A DNA stretch of 64,000 bases, taken from assembly GCF_004217555.1 (NCBI RefSeq), contig NZ_SHKW01000001.1, positions 806,001-870,000 on the forward strand, given 5' to 3'. The translations under genes were made by a program, and so were the position numbers. This document shows, piece by piece, positions 45,182 to 54,485 of the stretch (within the stretch, counting starts at the first letter, position 1; each line of letters opens with the position of its first letter). The notes beneath the pieces were generated by a model that worked only from the letters and a program-made list of their open reading frames with translations, was not told the DNA's origin and searched no databases. This DNA is from Edaphobacter modestus (GTDB lineage Bacteria; Acidobacteriota; Terriglobia; Terriglobales; Acidobacteriaceae).

Positions 45182-47410
45182 ATGCGCCGCAGAATCGCAC
45201 AGCATCTTCATTCTTCCGCATGTCTTCCATTCTTCTTTGCTGCAACTGCTGTGGCACAGAGCGCACCAACAGCGATCCACGTCGATGAGTCCGCTCACGT
45301 ATTTCGTATCGATGCCGACGACACGACCTACGAGTTTGGCGTCAACGAGCACCAGCGTCTTCAGACTCTCTATTGGGGCGAACGGATCTCGGCGAAGGAC
45401 CACGCTGCATCCGCAAAGGAATCTCTGGGGGCGGCTGCTTTCGACGCTCCGTTGAACACCACGCCTCAGGAGTTCGTTGGATGGGGCGGCGGTCTGTACG
45501 TCGAACCCGACCTGAAGATCACGTTTCCAGACGGCAATCGCGATCTGGACCTGAGGTATGTCAGCAACAATCTGCGAGACGGCGTCCTTTCTGTACGTAT
45601 GAAAGACATTTCTCTGCCTGTGACGGTGACGCTGGAGTACAAGGTCGATGAAGAAACCGGCATCGTGGCTCGCCGAGCCATAGTGGAGAACCACACAGGC
45701 AAACCATTTGTCGTGGAGTCCGCAAGTTCCGGAACCTGGAACCTGCCCCGAGGCGCAGACTATGTGGTGCGATATCTTTCAGGCCGCTGGGCAGGTGAAT
45801 GGACGGTGAACGAGCAGAAGATACAGCCGGGAAAGACTATCCTAGAGAGTCGGCGGGGCACCACCGGTGCGCAGAACAATCCGTGGTTCTCAATCCGTAC
45901 GCAGGAGGCCACGGAGGACGAAGGCGATGTCTGGTTCGGCGGCCTGGCGTGGAGCGGATCGTGGCAGATCGCGGTTGAGCTTGATACCGTACAGCAGGTC
46001 CGTGTCACGGGGGGCTTCAACCCGTTCGACTTTGGATATCAACTGAAGCCCGGAACAACACTCGAGACACCCTGGTTCTATGCAGGACACACATCGCACG
46101 GCCTGGGCGATGCATCGCGCAAGATGCATCGGCTCGAACTGCATTCCCTGTTGCCGCATGCGCCTCAACCGAAGCTCCGGCCCGTTCTCTACAACTCATG
46201 GGAGGCGACTGAGTTCAAGGTCAATGAAGCCGGCCAGATGGCGTTGACTGAGAAAGCAGCGTCGCTCGGCGTTGAGCGCTTCGTCATGGACGATGGCTGG
46301 TTCGGAGCCCGCAATAACGATCACGCCGGACTCGGCGACTGGACGGTGAATCCCCAGAAGTTTCCGCACGGCCTGAAGCCGCTGATCGATAAGGTGCACT
46401 CCCTCAACATGGACTTCGGCTTGTGGGTGGAACCGGAGATGGTGAATCCCGACAGCGATCTTTATCGCAAGCATCCGGACTGGGTCCTTAACTTCGAAGG
46501 ACGGCCTCGTACGGAAGGCCGTAACCAGCTTGTCCTGAACCTTGCTCGCGAAGACGTGCGCCAGTACGTGTTCTTATTTCTGGATAAGTTACTCACCGAA
46601 AATAACATTGCGTTCCTTAAGTGGGATTACAACCGCAACTGGTCCGAGCCGGGCTGGCCAGCGGTGGCACCGGATGCGCAGAAGAACGTCTATGTCGAGT
46701 TCACCAGCAACTTCTATGGCATTCTGCGCGAACTTCGCCTCAAGCACCCTAATGTTGAGATCGAATCCTGCTCCGGTGGAGGCAGCCGCGTCGATCTTGG
46801 AGTGATTCCACTGACCGATGAGGTCTGGCCCTCGGACAACACGGACGCCTTCGATCGTTTGCGGATTCAGCACGGTTTCACGCAGGCCTACGCGCCGGGG
46901 ATTATGATGGCCTGGGTGACCGACTCGCCGACATGGGTGAACCAGCGCACGCTATCGCTGGAGTACCGTTTCCTTTCCTCGATGCAAGGCTCGCTGGGCA
47001 TTGGAGCAGACCTGACGAAGTTCACGCCCGACGAGATGGAGACGGCGCGGAAGATGGTAGCCGCTTACAAAGCGATCCGCGAAACCATGCAGCGTGGAGA
47101 CCTGTACCGGCTGGTACCTCCCACGAACGGCAGCGAAGTCTCCGTCACAGAATCCGTTGCACCAGACAAGCATCAGGCAGTGCTGTTCTCTTTCCTGCAC
47201 TCCAGCACCGAGCTGTACCCGTTCCCACGTATCCATCTGCGCGGCCTTGATCCTGAAAGGACCTATACGCTGCGCTCGATCTACGGCAAAGTGAGCAACG
47301 ACACGCCCACCTCTGCTAGCGGCTCCTACTGGATGCACAAGGGCATTGATGTGAACCTGCGGGGCGACTTCCAGGCAGCGGCCTTCGTGTTGCAAGGAGA
47401 GTCCCGTTGA
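45182..47410 (+). CDS. Secreted GH36 alpha-galactosidase
   Basis: From ATG 45182 the protein has 742 residues, with signal peptide MRRRIAQHLHSSACLPFFFA to VAQ. The N-terminal beta-sandwich precedes the barrel with VMDDGWFGARNNDHAGLGDW, FLKWDYNRNW (nucleophile Asp), IESCSGGGSRVDLG and WPSDNTDAFDRL (acid/base Asp). This is the complete GH36 active site. The frame start at 45116 would lie inside the operator and is not preferred. The gene overlaps the next one by 4 bp (TTGA), so it is translationally coupled to GH95. Role: release of alpha-galactose from oligosaccharides, probably in the periplasm. Confidence 0.9.
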   Translation: MRRRIAQHLHSSACLPFFFAATAVAQSAPTAIHVDESAHVFRIDADDTTYEFGVNEHQRLQTLYWGERISAKDHAASAKESLGAAAFDAPLNTTPQEFVGWGGGLYVEPDLKITFPDGNRDLDLRYVSNNLRDGVLSVRMKDISLPVTVTLEYKVDEETGIVARRAIVENHTGKPFVVESASSGTWNLPRGADYVVRYLSGRWAGEWTVNEQKIQPGKTILESRRGTTGAQNNPWFSIRTQEATEDEGDVWFGGLAWSGSWQIAVELDTVQQVRVTGGFNPFDFGYQLKPGTTLETPWFYAGHTSHGLGDASRKMHRLELHSLLPHAPQPKLRPVLYNSWEATEFKVNEAGQMALTEKAASLGVERFVMDDGWFGARNNDHAGLGDWTVNPQKFPHGLKPLIDKVHSLNMDFGLWVEPEMVNPDSDLYRKHPDWVLNFEGRPRTEGRNQLVLNLAREDVRQYVFLFLDKLLTENNIAFLKWDYNRNWSEPGWPAVAPDAQKNVYVEFTSNFYGILRELRLKHPNVEIESCSGGGSRVDLGVIPLTDEVWPSDNTDAFDRLRIQHGFTQAYAPGIMMAWVTDSPTWVNQRTLSLEYRFLSSMQGSLGIGADLTKFTPDEMETARKMVAAYKAIRETMQRGDLYRLVPPTNGSEVSVTESVAPDKHQAVLFSFLHSSTELYPFPRIHLRGLDPERTYTLRSIYGKVSNDTPTSASGSYWMHKGIDVNLRGDFQAAAFVLQGESR

Positions 47411-49776
47411 GTACACGACGTGAATTTCTCGCCAGCGCTGCATTGATTGCTTTAGCGTCCAATGTGCCCCTGGACGCCTCCGAAGCCAGTCAGACTGCCG
47501 GTGAGACGGATATCTGGTTCGCGCAGGAAGCGGAGCACTGGCTTGAGGCGCTTCCTCTGGGCAATGGTAATCAGGGTGCCATGATCTACGGCGGAGTCGA
47601 AAACGAACGACTTGCCTTGTCCGACTCCACAGCATGGTCTGGAGCTCCCGGCGCGCACGAAGTCAATCCGCAAGCGCGAGAACACCTTGGCGAGATACGG
47701 AAGCTCATCTTCGACGGGAAGTATGCCGAAGCGACGCAGGCTAGCCGAAAGTATCTACCCGGACGCGGCAGGAATTTCGGCACGAATCTTCCGCTTCCAG
47801 ACCTGCTCATTCAGTTCGACAGCCTACCCGCTCCAATCACTGACTACAGGCGCTCACTGGACTTGGATACAGCCGTTGCGGGCGTGTCATTTGAGGCAGA
47901 TGGACGGAAGCACGTGCGGGAAGCGTTTGCCTCGCATGCCCACAAAGTGCTCGTGTATCGCATCGCACACCCCGCATCGTTCCGCGTGAGCTTTGCGCAG
48001 TCGCCGTTGCCAACGACCATACGAGCGGAAAAGAACAGCTTGCTTCTCCATGGACGCGCTGTCGAATCGAAGCATAGCGACGGCAAATCTGGCGTCGAAT
48101 TTGAAATTCAGGTAGAGGTGATCAAGCAGGGCGGTCATCTAAAGGCAAACGGTCAGACCATCACGATCACGGGTTCGTCGTCCGCAACGATCCTCATTGC
48201 AATCGCGACCTCCTTCCACGGCAACAATCCCGCCACTGCCTGCCAGCGGTCGCTTGCGGCAGCACGGTCAGCTTATTATCAGAAGCTGAAGAGTACGCAT
48301 ATCGCCGACTACGCTCCCTTGTTCCACCGGCTTTCGCTGAAACTCGGCAACGACTCACGGCGGGATACACCGACGGATCTTCGCCGGCAGGCAGTTTCGA
48401 AAGGCGCAAGCGATCCCGGTCTCCATGCGCTGTTCTTTCAGTACGGACGCTATCTCACCATTGCGGGATCTCGAGCAGACTCTGCTCTGCCGCTGGCATT
48501 ACAGGGAATTTGGAATGACGGTCTTGCGGCCGCAATGGGCTGGACGGACGACTTCCACCTGGATATCAATACAGAACAAAACTACTGGGCTGCAGAGGTC
48601 TGTAACCTCTCCGAATGTCAGCTTCCGCTCTTTCGATTTCTGGAATCGCTTCGGATTGCTGGCCAACGCACCGCAACCGAGATGTATGGAGCGAAGGGGT
48701 GGGTGGTGCACACCGTCACCAATCCCTGGGGTTACACAGCGCCGGGCGATGTCGGCTGGGGCATCTTTCCTACGGCAGGAATATGGATTTCGCTTCAGCT
48801 ATGGGATCACTACGTCTTCACAAAAGACACGCGATTCCTACAGAACACTGCCTTTCCAGTCCTGCACGACGCAGCAGAGTTCTTCCTGTCGTACATGGTG
48901 ACAGAGCCGAGCCACAACTGGCTGGTTACCGGGCCTTCCGAATCGCCTGAGAATGCCTTTCTCGATCCCCATGGTGGCAACGCGAGTGACAGCATGATGC
49001 CAACCATTGATCGTGTCATGCTCTTTGCCCTGTTCTCTATCTGTGAGCGTGCGTGCTCCGACCTGAAGATGGAGACTGCCTTTGCTGAACAAGTCAAACA
49101 GGCAAGAGCCAAACTTCCACCTTTGCAGGTGGGGCAATATGGCCAGCTGCAGGAGTGGCTGTTTGATTTTGAAGACGCATATCCAAATCATCGGCATACG
49201 TCGCATCTCACCGCGCTGTATCCAGAGTCGCAAGTGGACGTCCGCAATACGCCCGCGCTCGCGCACGCCGCCGAAGTGACCATCGAGCGCAGGACCAGTG
49301 CCAAGGATTGGGAGCAGACGGAGTGGGGCCGCGTGAACTTCATGGCATTCTATGCACGCCTGCTCAAGGGAGACCAGGCTCTGCGCTATCTCAACGATCT
49401 GCTGACAAAGGCTACTGGTGATAATCTGCTAACGTTTTCGCAGGGCGGTGTTGCCGGTGCAGAAGACAACATCTTCGCCATCGATGGCAACACGGCCGGT
49501 TCAGCGGCCATTGCCGAGATGCTGTTGCAGTCGCAGCGCGGCGAAGTCGAGTTGTTGCCCGCCCTGCCGAAGGCTTGGCCAGATGGAGAGGTGTGTGGCC
49601 TGTGCGCCAGAGTCGGTCACACCGTGGACATCACGTGGCGGAACGGAACGCTTGTCTTCGCGGCAGTACACAGCCGCTTCGGTGGAATGCTGCCAGTACG
49701 TTACGGAGAGACTGTAAAGCAGTTCAACATGGCTGCGGGGTCGACGCTACGCCTACGCGCCGACATGCTGCAATAA
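47407..49776 (+). CDS. GH95 alpha-L-fucosidase/alpha-L-galactosidase-type enzyme
   Basis: The 789-residue product starts with TTG at 47407 overlapping the GH36 stop. It has a twin-arginine-like leader MSTRREFLASAALIALASNV, then WFAQEAEHWLEALPLGNGNQ, the GH95 opening (ALPLGNGxxGAMIYGG), SAWSGAP, LQGIWNDGLAAAMGWTDD, FHLDINTEQNYWAAEVCNL and GDVGWGIFPTAGIWISLQLW. The (alpha/alpha)6 catalytic region is complete. In the well-studied family members the active site contains an Asn-x-Asn pair; here the first position reads Asp (LDIN). The preceding His is kept, which in the family goes with fucose rather than L-galactose. Exported, substrate-end trimming role. Confidence 0.88.
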   Translation: MSTRREFLASAALIALASNVPLDASEASQTAGETDIWFAQEAEHWLEALPLGNGNQGAMIYGGVENERLALSDSTAWSGAPGAHEVNPQAREHLGEIRKLIFDGKYAEATQASRKYLPGRGRNFGTNLPLPDLLIQFDSLPAPITDYRRSLDLDTAVAGVSFEADGRKHVREAFASHAHKVLVYRIAHPASFRVSFAQSPLPTTIRAEKNSLLLHGRAVESKHSDGKSGVEFEIQVEVIKQGGHLKANGQTITITGSSSATILIAIATSFHGNNPATACQRSLAAARSAYYQKLKSTHIADYAPLFHRLSLKLGNDSRRDTPTDLRRQAVSKGASDPGLHALFFQYGRYLTIAGSRADSALPLALQGIWNDGLAAAMGWTDDFHLDINTEQNYWAAEVCNLSECQLPLFRFLESLRIAGQRTATEMYGAKGWVVHTVTNPWGYTAPGDVGWGIFPTAGIWISLQLWDHYVFTKDTRFLQNTAFPVLHDAAEFFLSYMVTEPSHNWLVTGPSESPENAFLDPHGGNASDSMMPTIDRVMLFALFSICERACSDLKMETAFAEQVKQARAKLPPLQVGQYGQLQEWLFDFEDAYPNHRHTSHLTALYPESQVDVRNTPALAHAAEVTIERRTSAKDWEQTEWGRVNFMAFYARLLKGDQALRYLNDLLTKATGDNLLTFSQGGVAGAEDNIFAIDGNTAGSAAIAEMLLQSQRGEVELLPALPKAWPDGEVCGLCARVGHTVDITWRNGTLVFAAVHSRFGGMLPVRYGETVKQFNMAAGSTLRLRADMLQ

Positions 49777-49932
49777 GGAAACAGGACATAAATCGTCCGC
49801 CCTTGCGCTTACGTTCTCGCCGCTCATCGCAGTTGCACAAGTGCATGGTTCTCCAAAGACCATCACGGAGAAGATTGAGTAGACGTGGGGACCGGCCGAA
49901 ATCACCCGATCCGCACCTTCTAAGTTTCAGAT

Positions 49933-51936
49933 TCACCTGCCTGGTATGAACCGGACAGCAGCTCCGCCTCCAGGTGCAAGCTTGATGTTAAGTGATGAGG
50001 TTGCCGTTACCGAAATCTTGCGGATGTTTACCTGCTTCGGCTGTGTCGCCGCATTGGACCCATCCTCATACACTTCAGCCGTAAAGTTGCCGCTGCCCAA
50101 AAACGTCAACGGTATATTCAGGTCGCGTGGTGTCCAGTTCGTCATGCTGCCCAGATACCATTCCTTGCCATGCCGTCGAACAACGGTAGAGTACTCGCCC
50201 ACCTCACCTCCCACAACGTGCGTCTCATCCCAGGTTGTAGGAACGTCCTTCAAAAACTGGAATGCTGCGGCAGCTTCTCCTGCATAATTCTGGGGGCTGT
50301 CGGACACCATTGGGACCGGGTTTTCATACACGACATACAGTGCGAGCTGTTGCGCACGCGTGCCCATCACTTGCGGAGACGCATTTCGGGCAACAAAACT
50401 GTCCTCCGTCTGGTTATCGAAGGCTCCAGCCGTATAGTCCATAGAACCGACCAATGAGCGCGTCCAGGCGAATACTGCACGATCCACTGGGCTATCACGA
50501 CGACCGACCTTATTGTTTTCAAGTCCGAGAACAGATTCGTAGCTCATGACGTTCGGATACGTTCGCATGATTCCCCATGGTGTGTGGCAGCCATGAAAGT
50601 CCACCATCAGATGATGTTCTGCGGCGTAACGTCCCACGTCGTAGAAGAACTGGATGCCTTCCTGATCGTCGCGGTTAATGAAGTCGATCTTAAGACCGGC
50701 AACTCCCCATTTCTCATACAGTGGGAACGCTTCCTTCATCTGCGCCATGACCGAAGTGGAGTAGAGCCAGATCCAGACCTTTACGTTTTTTGTGGCAGCG
50801 TACTTCACAAGCTCCGGTATATCGACTTTGCCATTCATCTTAGTGATGTCGCCCGAGTACCATCCCGCATCCAGAAAGAAGTAAGGAAAGCCAGACTTCG
50901 CGGCGAAGTCGACATAGTACTTCATCGTTTCCGTGGTGAACTGCTTGTTCCCGGAGTCGCCGTTCTGGTTGACGTTATCGACCCACCAGTTCCATGAGGC
51001 CTTGCCTGGCTTGATCCAGTTCGTGTCGTGGACGCGGTTCCCCGGGTTCAGATCTGTTTGCAGATTGCTCTCGATCAATGCACCGGGAGTGTCGGCGACA
51101 CCAAGAACACGCCACGCAGAGTGATGCGGCAGGGTTCCTGTCACGGCATAATAAGGGTCGTCCCACCGGGGCGATAGTTTTACACGAAACATATGGCCGG
51201 CCCAACTACCGGTCGGGTTGGTCACATAGGCAGAGCTGTTTCCCTCTAGATCGGCCTCCATCAGTGACATCCATGCACCACCGGGCTGGTGCAGAAGCGT
51301 TGGCAGGCCAATTAAAAACTTGCTAGAGACGCCTCCCTGATTGCTCAAGGCGGAAAGGTTGTAGCGGACGTACTCGCTCTCATAGCTGGAGCGATAGTTG
51401 GGGAGTGCCAGCACCCATGCCGTATCGTCCTGGCTGAAGCGGAACTCTGTCTCTTCATCGCGCAAATGGAGATCCGAGCTGCCCCCCTGCACTGGAAGCA
51501 GGTAACGGAATGCGACACCACTGTTATAGGCTCGTGCTTCCACCGTCAGCCCACGACCGCGGCTATCGGAAGCTTCCTGCACTGTAAGTGACATGCTGTT
51601 GTATGCGTCGTGAACGTGACTTACCTTGGAAAACAGGAGCGGATAGTCATCGGTGCCGCTTGATTCCTTGGTGTCTCTGATCTTGACGTTCTCTCCAAGC
51701 GGCATCTTGTCGTCCAGGTCAAGCCCCAACGCGGATGCATCGATAATCGGCTTACCGTGGTAGGTAACGGCATACTGCAAACGGCCGCTTCCCTCGGTCG
51801 ACATCGGACCAGAGGAATCCAGCGAAAACGTCATGACGAGTTTCCCATCCGGCGACTTCAAACTGTTTGCCTGACCATACAAGAGGTTAGTTGCGACCAA
51901 GACAAGTGAGCCGGCACGTATCAAATGCTTCATCAT
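49933..51936 (-). CDS. Secreted GH97 alpha-galactosidase/alpha-glucosidase-type enzyme
   Basis: The 667-residue product starts at ATG 51936 (AGGAAAG upstream; a second ATG follows directly) with a short signal peptide ending at LLYGQ. N-terminal beta-sandwich (SPDGKLVMTFSLD, GVAFRYLLPV), barrel with ASWNWWVDNVNQNG, YFFLDAGWYSGD, GVAGLKIDFINRDDQEG and MSYESVLGLENNK, and a C-terminal beta-domain. Asp in the KIDF position points to the retaining branch of GH97, which contains alpha-galactosidases, rather than the inverting glucosidase branch. No operator lies directly in front; it is the last gene of the minus-strand unit starting with the TonB receptor. Confidence 0.88.
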   Translation of the reverse strand: MMKHLIRAGSLVLVATNLLYGQANSLKSPDGKLVMTFSLDSSGPMSTEGSGRLQYAVTYHGKPIIDASALGLDLDDKMPLGENVKIRDTKESSGTDDYPLLFSKVSHVHDAYNSMSLTVQEASDSRGRGLTVEARAYNSGVAFRYLLPVQGGSSDLHLRDEETEFRFSQDDTAWVLALPNYRSSYESEYVRYNLSALSNQGGVSSKFLIGLPTLLHQPGGAWMSLMEADLEGNSSAYVTNPTGSWAGHMFRVKLSPRWDDPYYAVTGTLPHHSAWRVLGVADTPGALIESNLQTDLNPGNRVHDTNWIKPGKASWNWWVDNVNQNGDSGNKQFTTETMKYYVDFAAKSGFPYFFLDAGWYSGDITKMNGKVDIPELVKYAATKNVKVWIWLYSTSVMAQMKEAFPLYEKWGVAGLKIDFINRDDQEGIQFFYDVGRYAAEHHLMVDFHGCHTPWGIMRTYPNVMSYESVLGLENNKVGRRDSPVDRAVFAWTRSLVGSMDYTAGAFDNQTEDSFVARNASPQVMGTRAQQLALYVVYENPVPMVSDSPQNYAGEAAAAFQFLKDVPTTWDETHVVGGEVGEYSTVVRRHGKEWYLGSMTNWTPRDLNIPLTFLGSGNFTAEVYEDGSNAATQPKQVNIRKISVTATSSLNIKLAPGGGAAVRFIPGR

Positions 51937-52048
51937 CGCTTTCCTTTTCTGCTGCGTTATTTGAAGTGAGTAGTTTCTGTTTGTCTTTCTTCTCGAAGAT
52001 GCATGGCTGAACTTCCAAAACATTGCACGTTTCGCGATGCGCGAATGA

Positions 52049-53251
52049 TTAAGTTGTCATCCAGGCCACAATCTGCCGGAGATCTGTCTGACTGGTCGCG
52101 GTGGTTCCCGCCGGCATACCGGAACCGATAGCTACTGCTCCTTGCCCGTTCTCCGCAAGAGCAAGAAACGATTTGCGCCCCGATCCCGGCAGTCGCTTCA
52201 GATTGAGCCAGGCGTAGTAGGCGCCCATATCAGCGTCGATGAGAGCGCCTTCAGCGTCGAGTGCCTCCCGCTGTGCGGAGTCATCCAGAAAATCTACTGT
52301 TCGCGAACGTGGCGCGAAGCGCGCCAGCAGCGTCGCCGGCTGGGCTCTCCGAAGAGCTTCGCGTGTCGACCACTGCACAAACGAGGTGCTCAGGTTCTGC
52401 GTCCCTGAGCCGTCGCAGAGTACTCGGACCGCGAAATTGCGCATCACTTCGTCCTGCCCAGCGAGGAAACCACTCAGATCAGCAGGCTTAAGCGCCATCA
52501 TGTAAGAGCGGATATTCTCCGGACCCATGTCTTCTCGGCTCATCATCTTCTTGACGGATTCCGCCAAAGACTCTCGTACCGGGCGAAGCTCATCGTACGA
52601 GAGACGCGCGTACGGCCTGCCGTCGATTTCTGCGGTCGAGGCTCCATCAAGAAACCAGCAGTTGTATCTTCCATCTGTACGCAACGCTCGCTGCTCCAGC
52701 ACCGACACCGCTTCGCTAACCAGATCGGCCTCGGGAACGTTGGCGAAGTAAGTGCCAAGCCTTCGCAACTTCTCGAACACCGGTGTCGTTTGCTTTCGGG
52801 CTCCCTGACCTATCAGCACAATGACGAGACGATCCGAAGACGATGCGCATTGTTCGCGGACAGAAGTGAGGATGGTTCCGTAGGCTTCACCGGATTTACG
52901 AAATTGATCCATCGCATGTGCCTCCCACAGGTACGCCGTGAACTCCTGCAGGAATGCTTCCGGAGCAATCCACGCATTCTTCATGAGTTTTTCCGGAACC
53001 GGAAGTTCTCGAAAACCTGTAAGGATACGTTGCGTCTCCTCGCTGCGGGATACCGAAAGGAATCGCAGTTGTTCTTCGAGCTCGCGACGCTCCGCAGGAA
53101 ACTTCCAGTCATAGCCACGTACCTGCGAAAGCAGAAAAGCGGCAAGCACTGGAGGCAGTTCTTGTAGCATTCTCGAATATTGGGACGCCAGTCCTGCTGC
53201 CTGCGGTGGAAGGTCTCTGGGACCGAAGAGAGTGGCTGCTTCGCGACTCAT
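52049..53251 (-). CDS. Conserved protein of unknown function paired with an alkaline-phosphatase-like protein
   Basis: The 400-residue protein lacks a clear signal peptide. Helix-rich N-terminal half (LQELPPVLAAFLLSQVRGYD, LEEQLRFLSVSRSEE), middle with LVIVLIGQGARKQTTPVFEK and YNCWFLDGASTAEIDGRPYA, C-terminal LIDADMGAYYAWLNLKRLPG and FLALAENGQGAVAIGSGMPA. I do not recognise a family. The start overlaps the stop of the phosphatase-like gene by 4 bp (ATGA), so the two are coupled and probably act together. It is followed 112 bp later by the GH97 gene. Confidence 0.7.
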   Translation of the reverse strand: MSREAATLFGPRDLPPQAAGLASQYSRMLQELPPVLAAFLLSQVRGYDWKFPAERRELEEQLRFLSVSRSEETQRILTGFRELPVPEKLMKNAWIAPEAFLQEFTAYLWEAHAMDQFRKSGEAYGTILTSVREQCASSSDRLVIVLIGQGARKQTTPVFEKLRRLGTYFANVPEADLVSEAVSVLEQRALRTDGRYNCWFLDGASTAEIDGRPYARLSYDELRPVRESLAESVKKMMSREDMGPENIRSYMMALKPADLSGFLAGQDEVMRNFAVRVLCDGSGTQNLSTSFVQWSTREALRRAQPATLLARFAPRSRTVDFLDDSAQREALDAEGALIDADMGAYYAWLNLKRLPGSGRKSFLALAENGQGAVAIGSGMPAGTTATSQTDLRQIVAWMTT

Positions 53252-54408
53252 AACACCTCAACCAAGGGACGTCCTTGCGCAAACCGTGCATCGCACGCCA
53301 GCATCTTTGCGACAGTGGGCACCAGGTCAATGGACTCTACCGGACGGTCAACCGTAGTGTTCTCCCGGATGCCCGGCCCCATCGCAAGCAGCCAGGTTGT
53401 GCGGCACAACGCGTCTCCGCTGCGATGATGCTGAAAACCGTTCCCGCTCGGATCATCATCGGCATCCCGGCCGAAATCCGGAAGGATAAAGAAATTTGTC
53501 TGCCCCTTGTATTCCGGCTCCTGGTCCATGGCGCGCACAAGCTCCGCACAAATGCGGTCCGTTCTTTGAATAGCGTCTGTATAGAGCGAAAACGCGCCGG
53601 CGTGCGCGATATCAATGTCGTGCAGCGTAATCCAGATAAGACTCGGTGCCTTCGAGCGCATCAGGTGAAGCGCGATATACAGTGACAGTTCGTCGGGGCT
53701 CGACACACTCTGCGCGTGTGCCTTGAAATCGCTCATGGAGATTTGCAGAAGATCCCGTATGGCTTCGTCCTGCCGCGCTGTCGAGGCGTAAACACCGGCG
53801 CCCACAGGCCCTTCATGACTATCGCGCAGCAGGCTTTCAAACGGACGCTCCGAACCTCCGCTCACACCCGCCAACAGGGCTTTTGGCAGTACGACCGTGG
53901 CTCCCTTTCCACGTCCGTATGCCGGGTGCCCGCTTTCACCAATGGAGGTGAATCCATTGCTTGGGGCGATAACCCAAACGTCGGAGGCCTGCCGCCGTCG
54001 ATCCTGCCGGAAGTATTCGAAAATGGTGGGGTTTTCAGGACGGATGGACTGGAAGTTATTGAAGCTCTCATAACATCCGGTGGCAAGGCTGGCGTTCGCA
54101 ACATAGTGTCCAAGGATGCCGCGATTGACTACCTGCGTATAGAAGGTGGCGCGCGGAATCAGCTCCATCAGAATCCGCGGAATGTATCGTTGGCCTTCGG
54201 GGGCAAAGGTCTCCTGATCGCGCGCGCCTCCCCCAAACGTCACGATAATTGTCTTTTGTCCGTATTCACGTCGCAACGCGGATGCCCGTCTTGCACCAAT
54301 GAGCAGGCCGGCTCCCGCGCCTGTCATGTCGCGTAGAAATCGGCGTCTGCTCACAGACTGCTGAGCAATTTGTGTAAGGAAGTCCGAACCTGACGGGATC
54401 TCAAACAT
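53248..54408 (-). CDS. Tat-exported alkaline-phosphatase-superfamily protein
   Basis: This 386-residue product has a twin-arginine leader QSVSRRRFLRDMTGAGAGLL (SRRRFL), then KTIIVTFGGGARDQETF, LATGCYESFNNFQSIRPENP, a central ITLHDIDIAHAGAFSLYTDA resembling the metal-site loop of sulfatase/phosphomutase-like enzymes, and FILPDFGRDADDDPSGNGFQ resembling the DHG metal loop. The usual Asp at the first metal site (VTFDG) reads Gly here (VTFGG), so hydrolase activity is uncertain. It is exported folded, a hint at a cofactor or metal. Preceded by a terminator of the TonB gene at 54436-54466, coupled to the unknown gene after it. Confidence 0.7.
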   Translation of the reverse strand: MFEIPSGSDFLTQIAQQSVSRRRFLRDMTGAGAGLLIGARRASALRREYGQKTIIVTFGGGARDQETFAPEGQRYIPRILMELIPRATFYTQVVNRGILGHYVANASLATGCYESFNNFQSIRPENPTIFEYFRQDRRRQASDVWVIAPSNGFTSIGESGHPAYGRGKGATVVLPKALLAGVSGGSERPFESLLRDSHEGPVGAGVYASTARQDEAIRDLLQISMSDFKAHAQSVSSPDELSLYIALHLMRSKAPSLIWITLHDIDIAHAGAFSLYTDAIQRTDRICAELVRAMDQEPEYKGQTNFFILPDFGRDADDDPSGNGFQHHRSGDALCRTTWLLAMGPGIRENTTVDRPVESIDLVPTVAKMLACDARFAQGRPLVEVL

Positions 54409-54435
54409 AGTGTATTGCGATGTAGCGAAAGGAAG

Positions 54436-54466
54436 AGGACAGGGCGCAGTGACGGCGCCCTGTCCT
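54436..54466 (-). terminator. Strong hairpin after the TonB receptor gene
   Basis: AGGACAGGGCGC and GCGCCCTGTCCT form a perfect 12-bp stem with a 7-nt loop, 20 bp after the stop. The minus strand continues CTTCCTTTC. Some read-through would be needed for the downstream pair to be in the same unit. Confidence 0.75.
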
Positions 54467-54485
54467 GATTGGGAGGTTATGCTGC

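Noticed and set aside
49840..49875. Possible further Tn3-type end (TGGTCTTTGGAGAA on the minus strand)
   Set aside because: Only about ten consecutive bases match the transposon end, and GGGG is absent.
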